The position numbers and the translations under genes are program-made. Positions 6,157-13,308 of a stretch of 14,424 nt of DNA are shown in pieces. The notes under the pieces were generated by a model that saw nothing but the letters and a program-made list of their open reading frames with translations, searched no databases and was not told where the DNA came from. The first letter of the stretch is position 1. The number at the start of each line of letters is the position of its first letter. The stretch spans positions 1-14,424 of the forward strand of contig CAMINA010000018.1 in the NCBI GenBank assembly GCA_946221825.1. The letters are read 5' to 3'. Origin of the DNA: an uncultured Nesterenkonia sp. (GTDB taxonomy: Bacteria > Actinomycetota > Actinomycetes > Actinomycetales > Micrococcaceae).

Positions 6157-9100
6157 GTTCAGATGAAGCCGGGTGTCTGGTCCTGCGCCATTCGTTCCAC
6201 ATCTGCCGGAGGTCCCATGCCTCATCGGCCTGGATGGTCATGCCGCGCGCTCCGGTTCGTCGGGTCCGTCCGCGGATGATCATCAGCCGAGTGCCGAAGA
6301 GCAGCGGCCCGGCCTGCTGCTGGGCATCGTCGAAGAAGGTGGTGTCCACACAGCCGGTGCCGTCGTCCAGGCTGATGAACACCGTGCGGTCCCCGGAGCG
6401 CATCGGCGGAGTCTGGGTGGCGACTCGGGCTCCTGCCACCAGAACCTCGGAGCTGTTGCGCAGACTCAGAAGATCCTCGGCGGCGACGGCGCCGAGCTCT
6501 TCGAGCATCGGACGATAGGGGTCGAGGATATGGCCGTCCACCTCGGAGGAGAGGACCTCCAGCTCGGCCTCGAGCTGTTCCTCCGGGGAGGGGTCAGGTG
6601 CTTCCGTACTGATCAGCAGCTGCTCATCGAAGAGGCTCTGCTGCTGATCATCCGTGGCCTGAGGCCGTCGTGGTCGGGCGGTCAGCTGACGGACATAGGC
6701 GATCAGCCCGCCGCGGCTGGCTCGCTGCTCCTGACCGGCGGCCAGAGAGTCCAGTGCACCGATGGAAGCCAGGCGCATCAGCAGCGGACGGGAGGGCTCT
6801 GCCCGGCGACGCAGCTCGGAGATGGAGGAGTAGGGCTGTCCGGCGACGATACGGTCCAGCTCAGCCTCGGTGATGCCCCGAACATCGCGTAGGGCCAGGC
6901 GGATCCCCTTCTCCTCGGCGGAGACCCGTTCTACGCGGTACTCCCGGCCGGAGGCGTTGGCGTCCACTGGCAGCAGCGGAATGCCGATCCGTCGTGCCTC
7001 GGCCATCAGCAGTCGGCGCGGGTACATCCCCGGGTCATGTTCGAACAGGGCACAGAGGAACTCCACCGGGTAGTGCGTCTTCAGCCAGGCGCTCTGATAG
7101 GTGGGCAGGGCGAATGCCGCACCGTGGGCCTTGCAGAAGCCGAAGCTTCCGAACCCCTTCATCGCCTCCCAGATGGTCTCCGTCTCCTCTGCGGTGAAGC
7201 GCCCGGCCGCCGCGGTCCTGCGGCGGAACTCTGCCTCCACCTCCTCCGGGTCGCGCTGCAGCCGGCGTCGGAGCTCATCGGCATAGGCCAGGTCCACATC
7301 CATGCAGTCGGAGAGGATCCGCAGCACATGTTCGTGGTAGACCACGACGCCGTAGGAGTCCTGGAGGAAGGGGGCGAAGCGCGGGTGCAGATAGTCCACC
7401 CGCTGGAAGCCGTGCTTGCGCTCGGTGAAGGGGCCCACCATATTCGCCTTCATCGGGCCGGGGCGGAAGAGGGAGATGTCAGCGATCAGGTCGCTGTATT
7501 CGGTGGGTTGGAGCTTGCCGATCAGCTCGCGCTGCCCGGGGGACTCGATCTGGAACATCCCCAACGTGTGCGTGGTGCGGATGGCCGCATAGGTGGCCTC
7601 GTCATCAGTGGGCACCGCATCCAGGTCGATCCGACCCTCCGGGGAGACGTAGGGGGTGCCCTCGGGCAGGCCTCCCTCCTGAGCGGCGCGGGGCCCGTTG
7701 ACCCGGGCGACCTCCCGGACCGCGTAGGCCATGGCCGACTGCATACGCACTCCGAGCACATCGAGCTTGAGCAGGCCGAGGTCGTCGATGTCGTCCTTGT
7801 CGAACTGGGACATCGGCAGACCCATCCCTGAGGGCTGGGTGGGGGTCAGCGAGAGCAGCTCGGAATCGCCCAGGATGACGCCGCAGGAGTGCATGGAGAT
7901 ATGCCGGGGGAGCCGGTCCAGACGCTCGGTGAGGTCCACCAGCAGGTCCACCTGGGGTTCGGTGTCCACCAGCTCCGCGACCTCCCGGAGCTCCGGCTTG
8001 GCATGCAGGACCTTCCGGAACTCGGCGGCGTCGAAGCGCCAGAGGCTCTCAGCGATCTGGTCGATGCGCTCCTCGCTCAGTCCTAGGGCCAGACCGGCGT
8101 CGCGGGCCGCTCCACGGGCCCGGTAACGGTTCTGCATGGACAGCAGGGTCACTCGGTGGTGTCCGTAGCGCTCGAAGATCGTCTGGTAGATCTCGTGCCG
8201 ACGGGCGGACTCGATGTCCACGTCGATGTCCGGCAGTGTGGTGCGCGCTCGGCCCAGGAACCGTTCGAAGAGCAGGTCGTGCTCCAGAGGGTCCACAGTT
8301 GAGATGCCCAGCAGGTGGTTGACCAGGCTGCCGGCGCCGGAGCCCCGGGCTTGGACCCGCACGTCTCTGCTGCGGATCATCTCCACCACGTCGGCCACTG
8401 TGAGGAAATAGGTGTTGTAGCCGAAGTGGTCGATGGTCTGCAGCTCCTGGTGGAGGCGGTCCCGGATATCGCGGAGCTGGTCTCCGGAGGTCCACGGGTA
8501 GCGCAGGGACAGGCCCGCCTCGCACTGCTGCCGCAGGGCCGCGGCCGGATCCCCGTCGATGCCCAGCACCTCCAGCTCCGGGACTTTGGGACGGCGCCAC
8601 TGCAGGTCGGTCTCCGGGTCCAGCTGGCAGCGTTCGGCCAGCTGCTCGGTGTGCTCCAGCATGGCGACGGCGGAGGCTGTGGGGAGATCGGCCTGCTCGG
8701 CCACGCGGTAGGCGATCCGGTGCATCTCCTCGGCGGGTTTGAGCCAGGCTTGGGCATTGGGCTGGCCGGGGAAGCTGCCCAGCGGCAGCAGGTGTGCGGC
8801 CGAGTCGAGGACGTCGGCGGTGACGGCGTCGTCGGGTTTGAGATAGCGCACCGCGTTGGTGAGCACCGCTGGGGTTCCGCTGTGCTCTGCCAGGGCGAGC
8901 ATCTGTCCGGCGTGCTGCAGGCTGAACGGGGTGCCGGGACGGGTGTGGTGGACCACGATCTCCAGCACGACGCCGCCGGGGAGCCGCTGCTGCCAGTCCT
9001 CCAGCAGGGCGGCGGCTCGGCGCGGATCCTCGGCCAGCACAGCCTGCCCCACGTCGGATTCCGGACCGAGCATGACAGTGGCTGTGGGGCCCTGCTCCGC

Positions 9101-9499
9101 TTGGAGGAAGACCGCGGGACGGCTCCGATCGATCCACGCCGGACGGTGCACGCTGCCATGGGCCTTTCTGCGCGCCCCACGCTTGGGCGCGTGGGCTGAG
9201 GAGATCAGCCGGGTCAGTCCGGCCCATCCGGCTCCGCCGGTGCTGCCATGGGCCAACACCGTGATCTCGGACTGCGCAGAGCCTTCGCGGACCTGCAGCC
9301 CGGCGCCCACGATGGGCCGGATCCCGGCGGCCAGGCAGGCGCGGATATGGCGGACTGCTCCGTAGAGGCCGTCGCGGTCGGTGATGGCCGCACTGTGCTG
9401 GTCAGCCGCGTGGGCGGCGTCGACCAGAGCCTCCGGGCGGGTGGTTCCGTGGTGGGCGGAGAAGGCGCTGGTGACGTGGAGATGGGTGAAGCTGGCCAT
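6143..9499 (-). CDS. dnaE2: Error-prone DNA polymerase III alpha subunit, DnaE2 (ImuC) type
   Basis: A 1118-residue C-family polymerase. In order it shows an N-terminal PHP domain (about 5-70 and onward), palm/catalytic core with RGSGAGSLV (385-393), TLPDIDVDIE (421-430; Asp424 and Asp426) and LLKLDVLG (576-583; Asp580), fingers with ISLFRPGPMK (675-684), GVVVYHEHV (717-725) and KGFGSFGFCKAHGAAFA (781-797), a helix-hairpin-helix region near 900-920, a QQSLF clamp-type motif (953-957) and an OB fold (about 1015-1095). All three catalytic Asp are present. Several PHP metal ligands are replaced (T10, H17, R42, G67). DnaE2 performs mutagenic translesion synthesis after SOS induction. The DnaE2 rather than DnaE1 assignment rests on the LexA box, the DUF6504 partner and the length. 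ATG 9499 follows GAGG and lies 6 bp after the DUF6504 stop. No imuA' or imuB is adjacent. Confidence 0.92.
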   Translation of the reverse strand: MASFTHLHVTSAFSAHHGTTRPEALVDAAHAADQHSAAITDRDGLYGAVRHIRACLAAGIRPIVGAGLQVREGSAQSEITVLAHGSTGGAGWAGLTRLISSAHAPKRGARRKAHGSVHRPAWIDRSRPAVFLQAEQGPTATVMLGPESDVGQAVLAEDPRRAAALLEDWQQRLPGGVVLEIVVHHTRPGTPFSLQHAGQMLALAEHSGTPAVLTNAVRYLKPDDAVTADVLDSAAHLLPLGSFPGQPNAQAWLKPAEEMHRIAYRVAEQADLPTASAVAMLEHTEQLAERCQLDPETDLQWRRPKVPELEVLGIDGDPAAALRQQCEAGLSLRYPWTSGDQLRDIRDRLHQELQTIDHFGYNTYFLTVADVVEMIRSRDVRVQARGSGAGSLVNHLLGISTVDPLEHDLLFERFLGRARTTLPDIDVDIESARRHEIYQTIFERYGHHRVTLLSMQNRYRARGAARDAGLALGLSEERIDQIAESLWRFDAAEFRKVLHAKPELREVAELVDTEPQVDLLVDLTERLDRLPRHISMHSCGVILGDSELLSLTPTQPSGMGLPMSQFDKDDIDDLGLLKLDVLGVRMQSAMAYAVREVARVNGPRAAQEGGLPEGTPYVSPEGRIDLDAVPTDDEATYAAIRTTHTLGMFQIESPGQRELIGKLQPTEYSDLIADISLFRPGPMKANMVGPFTERKHGFQRVDYLHPRFAPFLQDSYGVVVYHEHVLRILSDCMDVDLAYADELRRRLQRDPEEVEAEFRRRTAAAGRFTAEETETIWEAMKGFGSFGFCKAHGAAFALPTYQSAWLKTHYPVEFLCALFEHDPGMYPRRLLMAEARRIGIPLLPVDANASGREYRVERVSAEEKGIRLALRDVRGITEAELDRIVAGQPYSSISELRRRAEPSRPLLMRLASIGALDSLAAGQEQRASRGGLIAYVRQLTARPRRPQATDDQQQSLFDEQLLISTEAPDPSPEEQLEAELEVLSSEVDGHILDPYRPMLEELGAVAAEDLLSLRNSSEVLVAGARVATQTPPMRSGDRTVFISLDDGTGCVDTTFFDDAQQQAGPLLFGTRLMIIRGRTRRTGARGMTIQADEAWDLRQMWNEWRRTRHPASSEPQRG

Positions 9500-9505
9500 C
9501 GCGCC

Positions 9506-9805
9506 TCAGTCGTAGATTCCGGTGATCGGCCACTGCATGCCGGAGGAGGCGATCAGGTCGAAGATCAGGATCTGCCCGTCGTGGGCCTGGGCGCGGACCT
9601 GCCACATCGGCTGTTCCAGCACATCGGCGGCCTGCCCGGCCGGGGCACGTCCCGCGGTGGTCCACCAGGGCCGGCGGTCGAACCATTGGATCGGCCGGCC
9701 GGTGACGGTGAACCGTCTCCCGGACCAGACCAGGCGCAGCGGAACGCCGGCCTCATCGGCCCAGACTGTGGCCATCTCCTCCTGGGCCGCTGGATCTGCA
9801 CTCAT
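9506..9805 (-). CDS. DUF6504 family protein, partner gene of dnaE2
   Basis: A 99-residue soluble protein, rich in Trp, with no signal peptide or membrane segment. A typical DUF6504 layout is visible: VWADEAGVPLRLVWSGRRF (14-32), the WF...PWW segment (41-48), and a C-terminal MWQVRAQAHDG...IFDLI strand pattern. The family is known from actinobacterial mutasome loci, where it usually lies beside a Y-family polymerase (ImuB) gene and/or dnaE2; its biochemical role is not established. The start at ATG 9805 is well supported by GGAGGG with 6-nt spacing. It is the first gene after the SOS box and is followed 6 bp later by dnaE2, so the two form one SOS-regulated unit. A role as a small mutasome accessory is inference from context. 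Confidence 0.85.
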   Translation of the reverse strand: MSADPAAQEEMATVWADEAGVPLRLVWSGRRFTVTGRPIQWFDRRPWWTTAGRAPAGQAADVLEQPMWQVRAQAHDGQILIFDLIASSGMQWPITGIYD

Positions 9806-9823
9806 CGGTCACCCTCCGTCTAT

Positions 9824-9839
9824 TCGAATACATGTTCGA
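9824..9839. promoter_or_regulatory. LexA-binding SOS box for DUF6504-dnaE2
   Basis: TCGAAT-ACAT-GTTCGA matches the actinobacterial/mycobacterial SOS consensus TCGAAC-N4-GTTCGA at 11 of 12 defined positions. It sits inside a longer perfect inverted repeat, TATTCGAA (9821-9828) with TTCGAATA (9835-9842). It overlaps the predicted transcription start and ends 19 bp before the DUF6504 ATG, so bound LexA would block initiation. Confidence 0.9.
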
Positions 9840-9845
9840 ATATCG

Positions 9846-9874
9846 AGTGTACGGCCGGCCTCTGACACGGCCAA
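9846..9874 (-). promoter_or_regulatory. Candidate promoter for DUF6504-dnaE2
   Basis: On the minus strand TTGGCC (9874-9869) is followed after 17 nt by TACACT (9851-9846). The expected start is near 9839, directly at the LexA box. The -35 keeps only TTG plus one further match; the -10 fits TAnnnT. It is supported mainly by its position relative to the SOS box. Confidence 0.45.
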
Positions 9875-9910
9875 GTGACAGCGGCCCGGATCACTCCGGA
9901 GGGCAGAGGC

Positions 9911-11692
9911 TCAGCGGTTCAGCTCCAGGTCAGCTTCACGGAACTCCAAGGGAGCCGAAGTCGTCGCTGCCTCGGGGCGTGATGCCTCGAGCTCACGCAG
10001 CTCCACTCGGCGGATCTTTCCGGAGATGGTCTTGGGCAGATCAGCCAGTTCGATGCGCCGGATGCGTTTGAACGGCGGTACGGCATCGCGGCAGTGCCGC
10101 AGGATGGCGGCGGCGGTCTTCTCGTCCCATTCCACGCCGGAGGCCAGCACCACGAAAGCCTTGGGAACAGCCAGGCGCAGCGGATCGGGGGAGGGGACCA
10201 CTGCAGCCTCGGCCACTGCGGGGTGCTCCATCAGCACCGACTCCAGCTCGAAGGGCGAGATCCGGTAGTCGCTGGCTTTGAAGACGTCATCTGAGCGGCC
10301 CACGTAGGTCAGCACGCCTTCCGCGTCGCGCCGGACCACATCTCCGGTGTGGTACACGCCGCCGCGGAAGACCTCCGCAGTGCGCTGTTCGTCGCCGTAG
10401 TAGGACTTCAGCAGGCCCACCGGCCGGTTCGGTCCGGTCTGTTCGGCCCGCAGGCAGAGCTCTCCCTCCTGGAGTCCGTCCAGGACAGGGGTCTCCTCAC
10501 CGGTCTGGGGGTCCAGCAGCACCACGTCAAAGCCGGGAAGCGGACGGCCCATGGAGCCGGGGGTGACCGGCAGTCCCGGAGTGTTGGCCACCTGCAGCGT
10601 GGACTCCGTCTGGCCGAAGCCGTCACGGATGGTGCTGCCCCAAGCCCGGCGGACCTGCTCGATGACCTCCGCGTTGAGCGGCTCTCCGGCGGAGACGGTC
10701 ACCCGCGGCGGGGCGCTCAGCCGGCTGAGGTCGGCCTGGATGAGCATCCTCCAGACCGTGGGCGGCGCGCAGAAGCTGGTGACGCCGTGGGCCTGCATCT
10801 GGTCCATCAGGGCATAGGCGTCGAAGCGCTGATAGTTGTAGACGAAGATCGTCGCCTCCGCGATCCACGGAGCGAAGAAGTTGGACCAGGCGTGTTTGCC
10901 CCATCCCGGCCCGGCCACATTGAGATGGACGTCGCCGGGCTGGATGCCGATCCAGTACATCGTGGTCAGGTGTCCCACCGGGTAGGAGGTGTGGGTGTGC
11001 TCCACCAGTTTGGGTAGGGAGGTGGTGCCGGAGGTGAAGTAGAGCAGCAGCGTCTCATCGGCGGCCGTGGGCGCATCCGGTGTGAAGCCCGACGCCGCCT
11101 GGTAGGCCTGCGGATAGTGCAGCACCAGGTGCCCGCTGATCTCGGGGTCCGGGGTCTGCGGGGTGTAGAAGCCAGGGACGTGGATCAGGTTCAGCTCACC
11201 GGAGACCTCTGAGAACTTCTGCAGGTCCTCGGTGCCGGCGGCAGCCCAGGTGGCCTGGCCGCGGGTGGCCCGGTCCTGCAGATCGGCCGGGCCCATCTGG
11301 ACGGCAGTGGGGATGAGCACCGCGCCCAGTTTGATCCCGGCCAGCATGAGCTCCCAGAGTTCGATCTGGTTGCCCAGCATCAGGATCATCCGGTCTCCGC
11401 GGCGCATGCCCTGTTCGCGCAGCCAGTTGGCCACCCGGTCCGAGGCTTCGGAGAGCTCCGCGAAGCTGCGGCGCAGCACGGAGCCGTCAGCCTCGGCGAT
11501 GATCAGCGCGTCCTGCTCAGCGCGCTCCGGGGAGGCGGCGATGCGGTCGAACCAGTCCAGAGCGAAGTTGAACTCCTCGAAACGCGGCCACTCGAATTGC
11601 TCGCGGGCCTGCTCGTAGTCCTGCTGGAACGCGACCAGCCGGTCCCGGGCCGCTCGGAACGCCTGGGTCTGTTCCGGCTCTGAGCTGCTCAT
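9911..11692 (-). CDS. AMP-binding acyl-CoA synthetase (short/medium-chain or aryl acid type)
   Basis: A 593-residue ANL-superfamily adenylating enzyme. Core motifs in order are the P-loop YFTSGTTSLPK (218-228), HLNVAGPGWGKHAWSNFFAPW (256-276), APPTVWRML (309-317), DGFGQTES (357-364), YHTGD (447-451), GRSDDVFKASDYRISPFE (465-482), and PKTISGKIRR (553-562), where Lys559 is the catalytic lysine of adenylation. It activates a carboxylic acid with ATP and loads it onto CoA in the cytoplasm. Sequence resembles the acetyl-CoA-synthetase/medium-chain branch; the acid is not determinable. The Ser in the P-loop (TTSLPK) is allowed by the family signature. The N-terminus is charged and slightly long, and there is an acidic C-terminal tail. 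ATG 11692 follows AGGAGG (9-nt spacing). The gene lies 62 bp downstream of the helicase, with an inverted repeat between them. Confidence 0.9.
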   Translation of the reverse strand: MSSSEPEQTQAFRAARDRLVAFQQDYEQAREQFEWPRFEEFNFALDWFDRIAASPERAEQDALIIAEADGSVLRRSFAELSEASDRVANWLREQGMRRGDRMILMLGNQIELWELMLAGIKLGAVLIPTAVQMGPADLQDRATRGQATWAAAGTEDLQKFSEVSGELNLIHVPGFYTPQTPDPEISGHLVLHYPQAYQAASGFTPDAPTAADETLLLYFTSGTTSLPKLVEHTHTSYPVGHLTTMYWIGIQPGDVHLNVAGPGWGKHAWSNFFAPWIAEATIFVYNYQRFDAYALMDQMQAHGVTSFCAPPTVWRMLIQADLSRLSAPPRVTVSAGEPLNAEVIEQVRRAWGSTIRDGFGQTESTLQVANTPGLPVTPGSMGRPLPGFDVVLLDPQTGEETPVLDGLQEGELCLRAEQTGPNRPVGLLKSYYGDEQRTAEVFRGGVYHTGDVVRRDAEGVLTYVGRSDDVFKASDYRISPFELESVLMEHPAVAEAAVVPSPDPLRLAVPKAFVVLASGVEWDEKTAAAILRHCRDAVPPFKRIRRIELADLPKTISGKIRRVELRELEASRPEAATTSAPLEFREADLELNR

Positions 11693-11707
11693 CCTTCGGG
11701 CCCTCCT

Positions 11708-11745
11708 GCGTACTGGATGCGATGGTTCTCTCCCATACAGTACGC
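11708..11745. promoter_or_regulatory. 8-bp inverted repeat upstream of the acyl-CoA synthetase gene
   Basis: GCGTACTG (11708-11715) and CAGTACGC (11738-11745) are perfect inverted copies separated by 22 bp, with arm starts 30 bp apart (about three helical turns). They fill most of the 62-bp gap between the helicase stop and the synthetase start. The distal arm overlaps a TACTGT that could be a -10 (11742-11737). The repeat could be a regulator site pair or an mRNA stem; no regulator gene is nearby. Confidence 0.4.
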
Positions 11746-11754
11746 CGCGGCGGC

Positions 11755-13014
11755 TCAGCGTCGGCGTCGCGGGCGTCGGCGGTTCGGATTCTGAGACTTC
11801 TGAGAGCCCTGGGACTTCTGCGGCTGCGGCGGAGCCGGCGGCTGCACATAGGGAGCCGGAGTGCCCACCAGTGTGCTCACCTCGGGGGAGTCCTCGGTGA
11901 CCTGGATGGGGGAGACCTTGATCTCTGCCTTGCGCAGCAGGGCCTGGGTGTCCTTGCGCTGCTCAGGCAGCATCACGGTGACCACGTCGCCGGCGCTTCC
12001 CGCGCGGGCGGTGCGGCCGGAGCGATGCAGGTAGGCCTTGTGCTCGGCCGGCGGGTCGACATGGACCACCAGCTCCACGGAATCGACGTGAACGCCGCGG
12101 GCCGCCACATCAGTGGCCACCAGCACGTTCACATCTCCGCCGCCGAAGGCCGCGAGGTTCCGGTCGCGGGCGTTCTGCGAGAGGTTTCCGTGCAGATCCA
12201 CCGCCGGGATGCCTTGAGTGGTCAGCTGTTTGGCCAGCTTGCGTGCCTGGTGCTTGGTCCGGGTGAAGAGGATGCGTCTGCCCTGACCGGAGGCCAGGGT
12301 CCTCACCAGTTCCTTCTTGCCCTCCGGGTGGGCTTCGAAGACGTGGTGGGTCATGGCCGCCACATGGGAGGTGGCCTCATCCACCGAGTGCAGCAGTTCG
12401 TTCTTCAGGAAGCGCTTGACCAGCTTGTCCACGCCGTTGTCCAGAGTGGCGGAGAAGAACAGCCGCTGACCCTCGGCAGGGGTCTTGGCCAGGATGCGGG
12501 TCACTCCGGGCAGGAAGCCCAGATCAGCCATATGGTCGGCCTCGTCCAGCACGGTGATGCGCACATCGTCCAGAGTCAGCGCCCCCTGCTGCAGCAGGTC
12601 CTCCAGGCGGCCCGGGCAGGCCACCACGATGTCGACGCCGGAGTTGAGTGCGTTGATCTGGTGCTTGGCGCTGACGCCGCCGAAGATCGTGGTGGTCCGC
12701 AGGCCGTAGGCCGCGGCCAGCGGCTCGAGCACAGCGTTGATCTGGGTGGCCAGCTCGCGGGTGGGCGCCAGCACCAGTGCGGTCGGGCGTCCGGGGCGGC
12801 GGGAAGCCGCGGCGTCGTCCTCTCCCAGGGTGGCGACCACCGGGATGGAGAAGGCCAGGGTCTTGCCGGAGCCGGTCTTGCCTCGGCCGAGGACATCGCG
12901 GCCGGTGAGTGTGTCCGGCAGGGTCTGCTGCTGGATGGGGAAGGCGAGAAGCTTGCCATCGGCGGCCAGAGCCTGCACCAGTGGTGCGGGGACGTTGAGG
13001 TCGACGAAGGTCAC
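11755..13014 (-). CDS. DEAD-box ATP-dependent RNA helicase
   Basis: A 419-residue superfamily 2 helicase with all core motifs: Q motif FPIQQQT (25-31), motif I GKTGSGKT (45-52), Ia PTRELA (84-89), GG (112-113), Ib CPGRLED (133-139), II DEAD (157-160), III SAT (188-190), IV RRILFTRTKHQA (246-257), V TDVAARGVHV (301-310) and VI HRSGRTARAG (330-339). It unwinds short RNA duplexes using ATP; relatives act in ribosome assembly, mRNA decay and cold adaptation. The C-terminal extension is short: a Pro/Gln/Ser linker ending in an arginine-rich tail (RRRPRRRR) that probably binds RNA. The GTG at 13014 gives MTFVDLNVPAP, typical for the family start. It has no SD of its own; see the upstream ORF and the ATC codon at 13029. 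The gene has a structured leader. Confidence 0.92.
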   Translation of the reverse strand: MTFVDLNVPAPLVQALAADGKLLAFPIQQQTLPDTLTGRDVLGRGKTGSGKTLAFSIPVVATLGEDDAAASRRPGRPTALVLAPTRELATQINAVLEPLAAAYGLRTTTIFGGVSAKHQINALNSGVDIVVACPGRLEDLLQQGALTLDDVRITVLDEADHMADLGFLPGVTRILAKTPAEGQRLFFSATLDNGVDKLVKRFLKNELLHSVDEATSHVAAMTHHVFEAHPEGKKELVRTLASGQGRRILFTRTKHQARKLAKQLTTQGIPAVDLHGNLSQNARDRNLAAFGGGDVNVLVATDVAARGVHVDSVELVVHVDPPAEHKAYLHRSGRTARAGSAGDVVTVMLPEQRKDTQALLRKAEIKVSPIQVTEDSPEVSTLVGTPAPYVQPPAPPQPQKSQGSQKSQNPNRRRPRRRR

Positions 13015-13034
13015 AGGTGTTTCAGAGATGGCAT
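13011..13034 (-). CDS. Possible 7-codon upstream ORF (MPSLKHL) coupled to the helicase
   Basis: On the minus strand an ATG at 13034 opens MPSLKHL and stops at TGA 13013-13011, which overlaps the helicase GTG (13014-13012) as GTGA. AAAGG precedes it, but with only 3 nt spacing. If translated, it would deliver ribosomes to the helicase start by termination-reinitiation. It could equally be a by-product of the sequence around a degenerate helicase start. Too short to judge by coding statistics. Confidence 0.3.
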   Translation of the reverse strand: MPSLKHL

Positions 13035-13060
13035 GAGCCTTTCAGAAGGTGCCGGGCTCA

Positions 13061-13088
13061 GCGGCGGCAGGTTTCTCGGTGCCGCCGC
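13061..13088 (-). repeat. 9-bp perfect GC hairpin in the helicase leader
   Basis: GCGGCGGCA (13061-13069) pairs perfectly with TGCCGCCGC (13080-13088) around a 10-nt loop. On the minus strand it would end 46 nt before the helicase GTG. There is no U-run after it, so it is not a classic terminator. It would form a very stable mRNA stem just upstream of the ribosome-binding region. Confidence 0.6.
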
Positions 13089-13100
13089 ATCCGGCAGGGT

Positions 13101-13133
13101 GGCGAACGCACCGGAGGGTGCACTCGGTTCGCC
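13101..13133 (-). repeat. Second hairpin in the helicase leader
   Basis: GGCGAAC (13101-13107) pairs with GTTCGCC (13127-13133). Inside it GCACC (13108-13112) pairs with GGTGC (13117-13121) around a GGAG loop, leaving a 5-nt bulge on one side. The combined 12-bp stem lies 12 nt from the 13061-13088 hairpin. Confidence 0.55.
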
Positions 13134-13298
13134 GCGAGAAGATCACTGCTGATGACAGGCTGATTGAGAGACCTGTAGGAATGAGGCGTTCTTACGACGC
13201 AGAAGCTCCGCAGCGGCCTGCCGGAACAGGGCCCAGCGGAACATCCAGTCCTCCAGTCTACGTCATCGGGTGGGAATAAGGTGCAGGGGATGGGAGCT

Positions 13299-13308
13299 GT
13301 CAGCTGAC
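13299..13308. promoter_or_regulatory. 10-bp palindrome upstream of the dehydrogenase
   Basis: GTCAGCTGAC is a perfect palindrome 40 bp before the dehydrogenase ATG. It could be an operator half of a larger site. No flanking symmetry extends it, so chance is possible. Confidence 0.25.

Noticed and set aside
6085..6225. Longer CoA-transferase start at 6225
   Set aside because: It would overlap the dnaE2 end by over 80 bp and adds residues not seen in the family; ATG 6084 gives the usual length of about 500 residues.
9886..9899. CCGGA-TCAC-TCCGG hairpin after the acyl-CoA synthetase stop as a terminator
   Set aside because: The stem is only 5 bp and no T-run follows on the minus strand; too weak to call.
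11722..13152. 476-residue open frame on the plus strand opposite the helicase
   Set aside because: It mirrors the helicase codons, has low-complexity His/Gly/Val content and no SD. The minus strand shows every DEAD-box motif, so this is a shadow frame. The same applies to the long plus-strand frames opposite dnaE2, the CoA-transferase and the synthetase.
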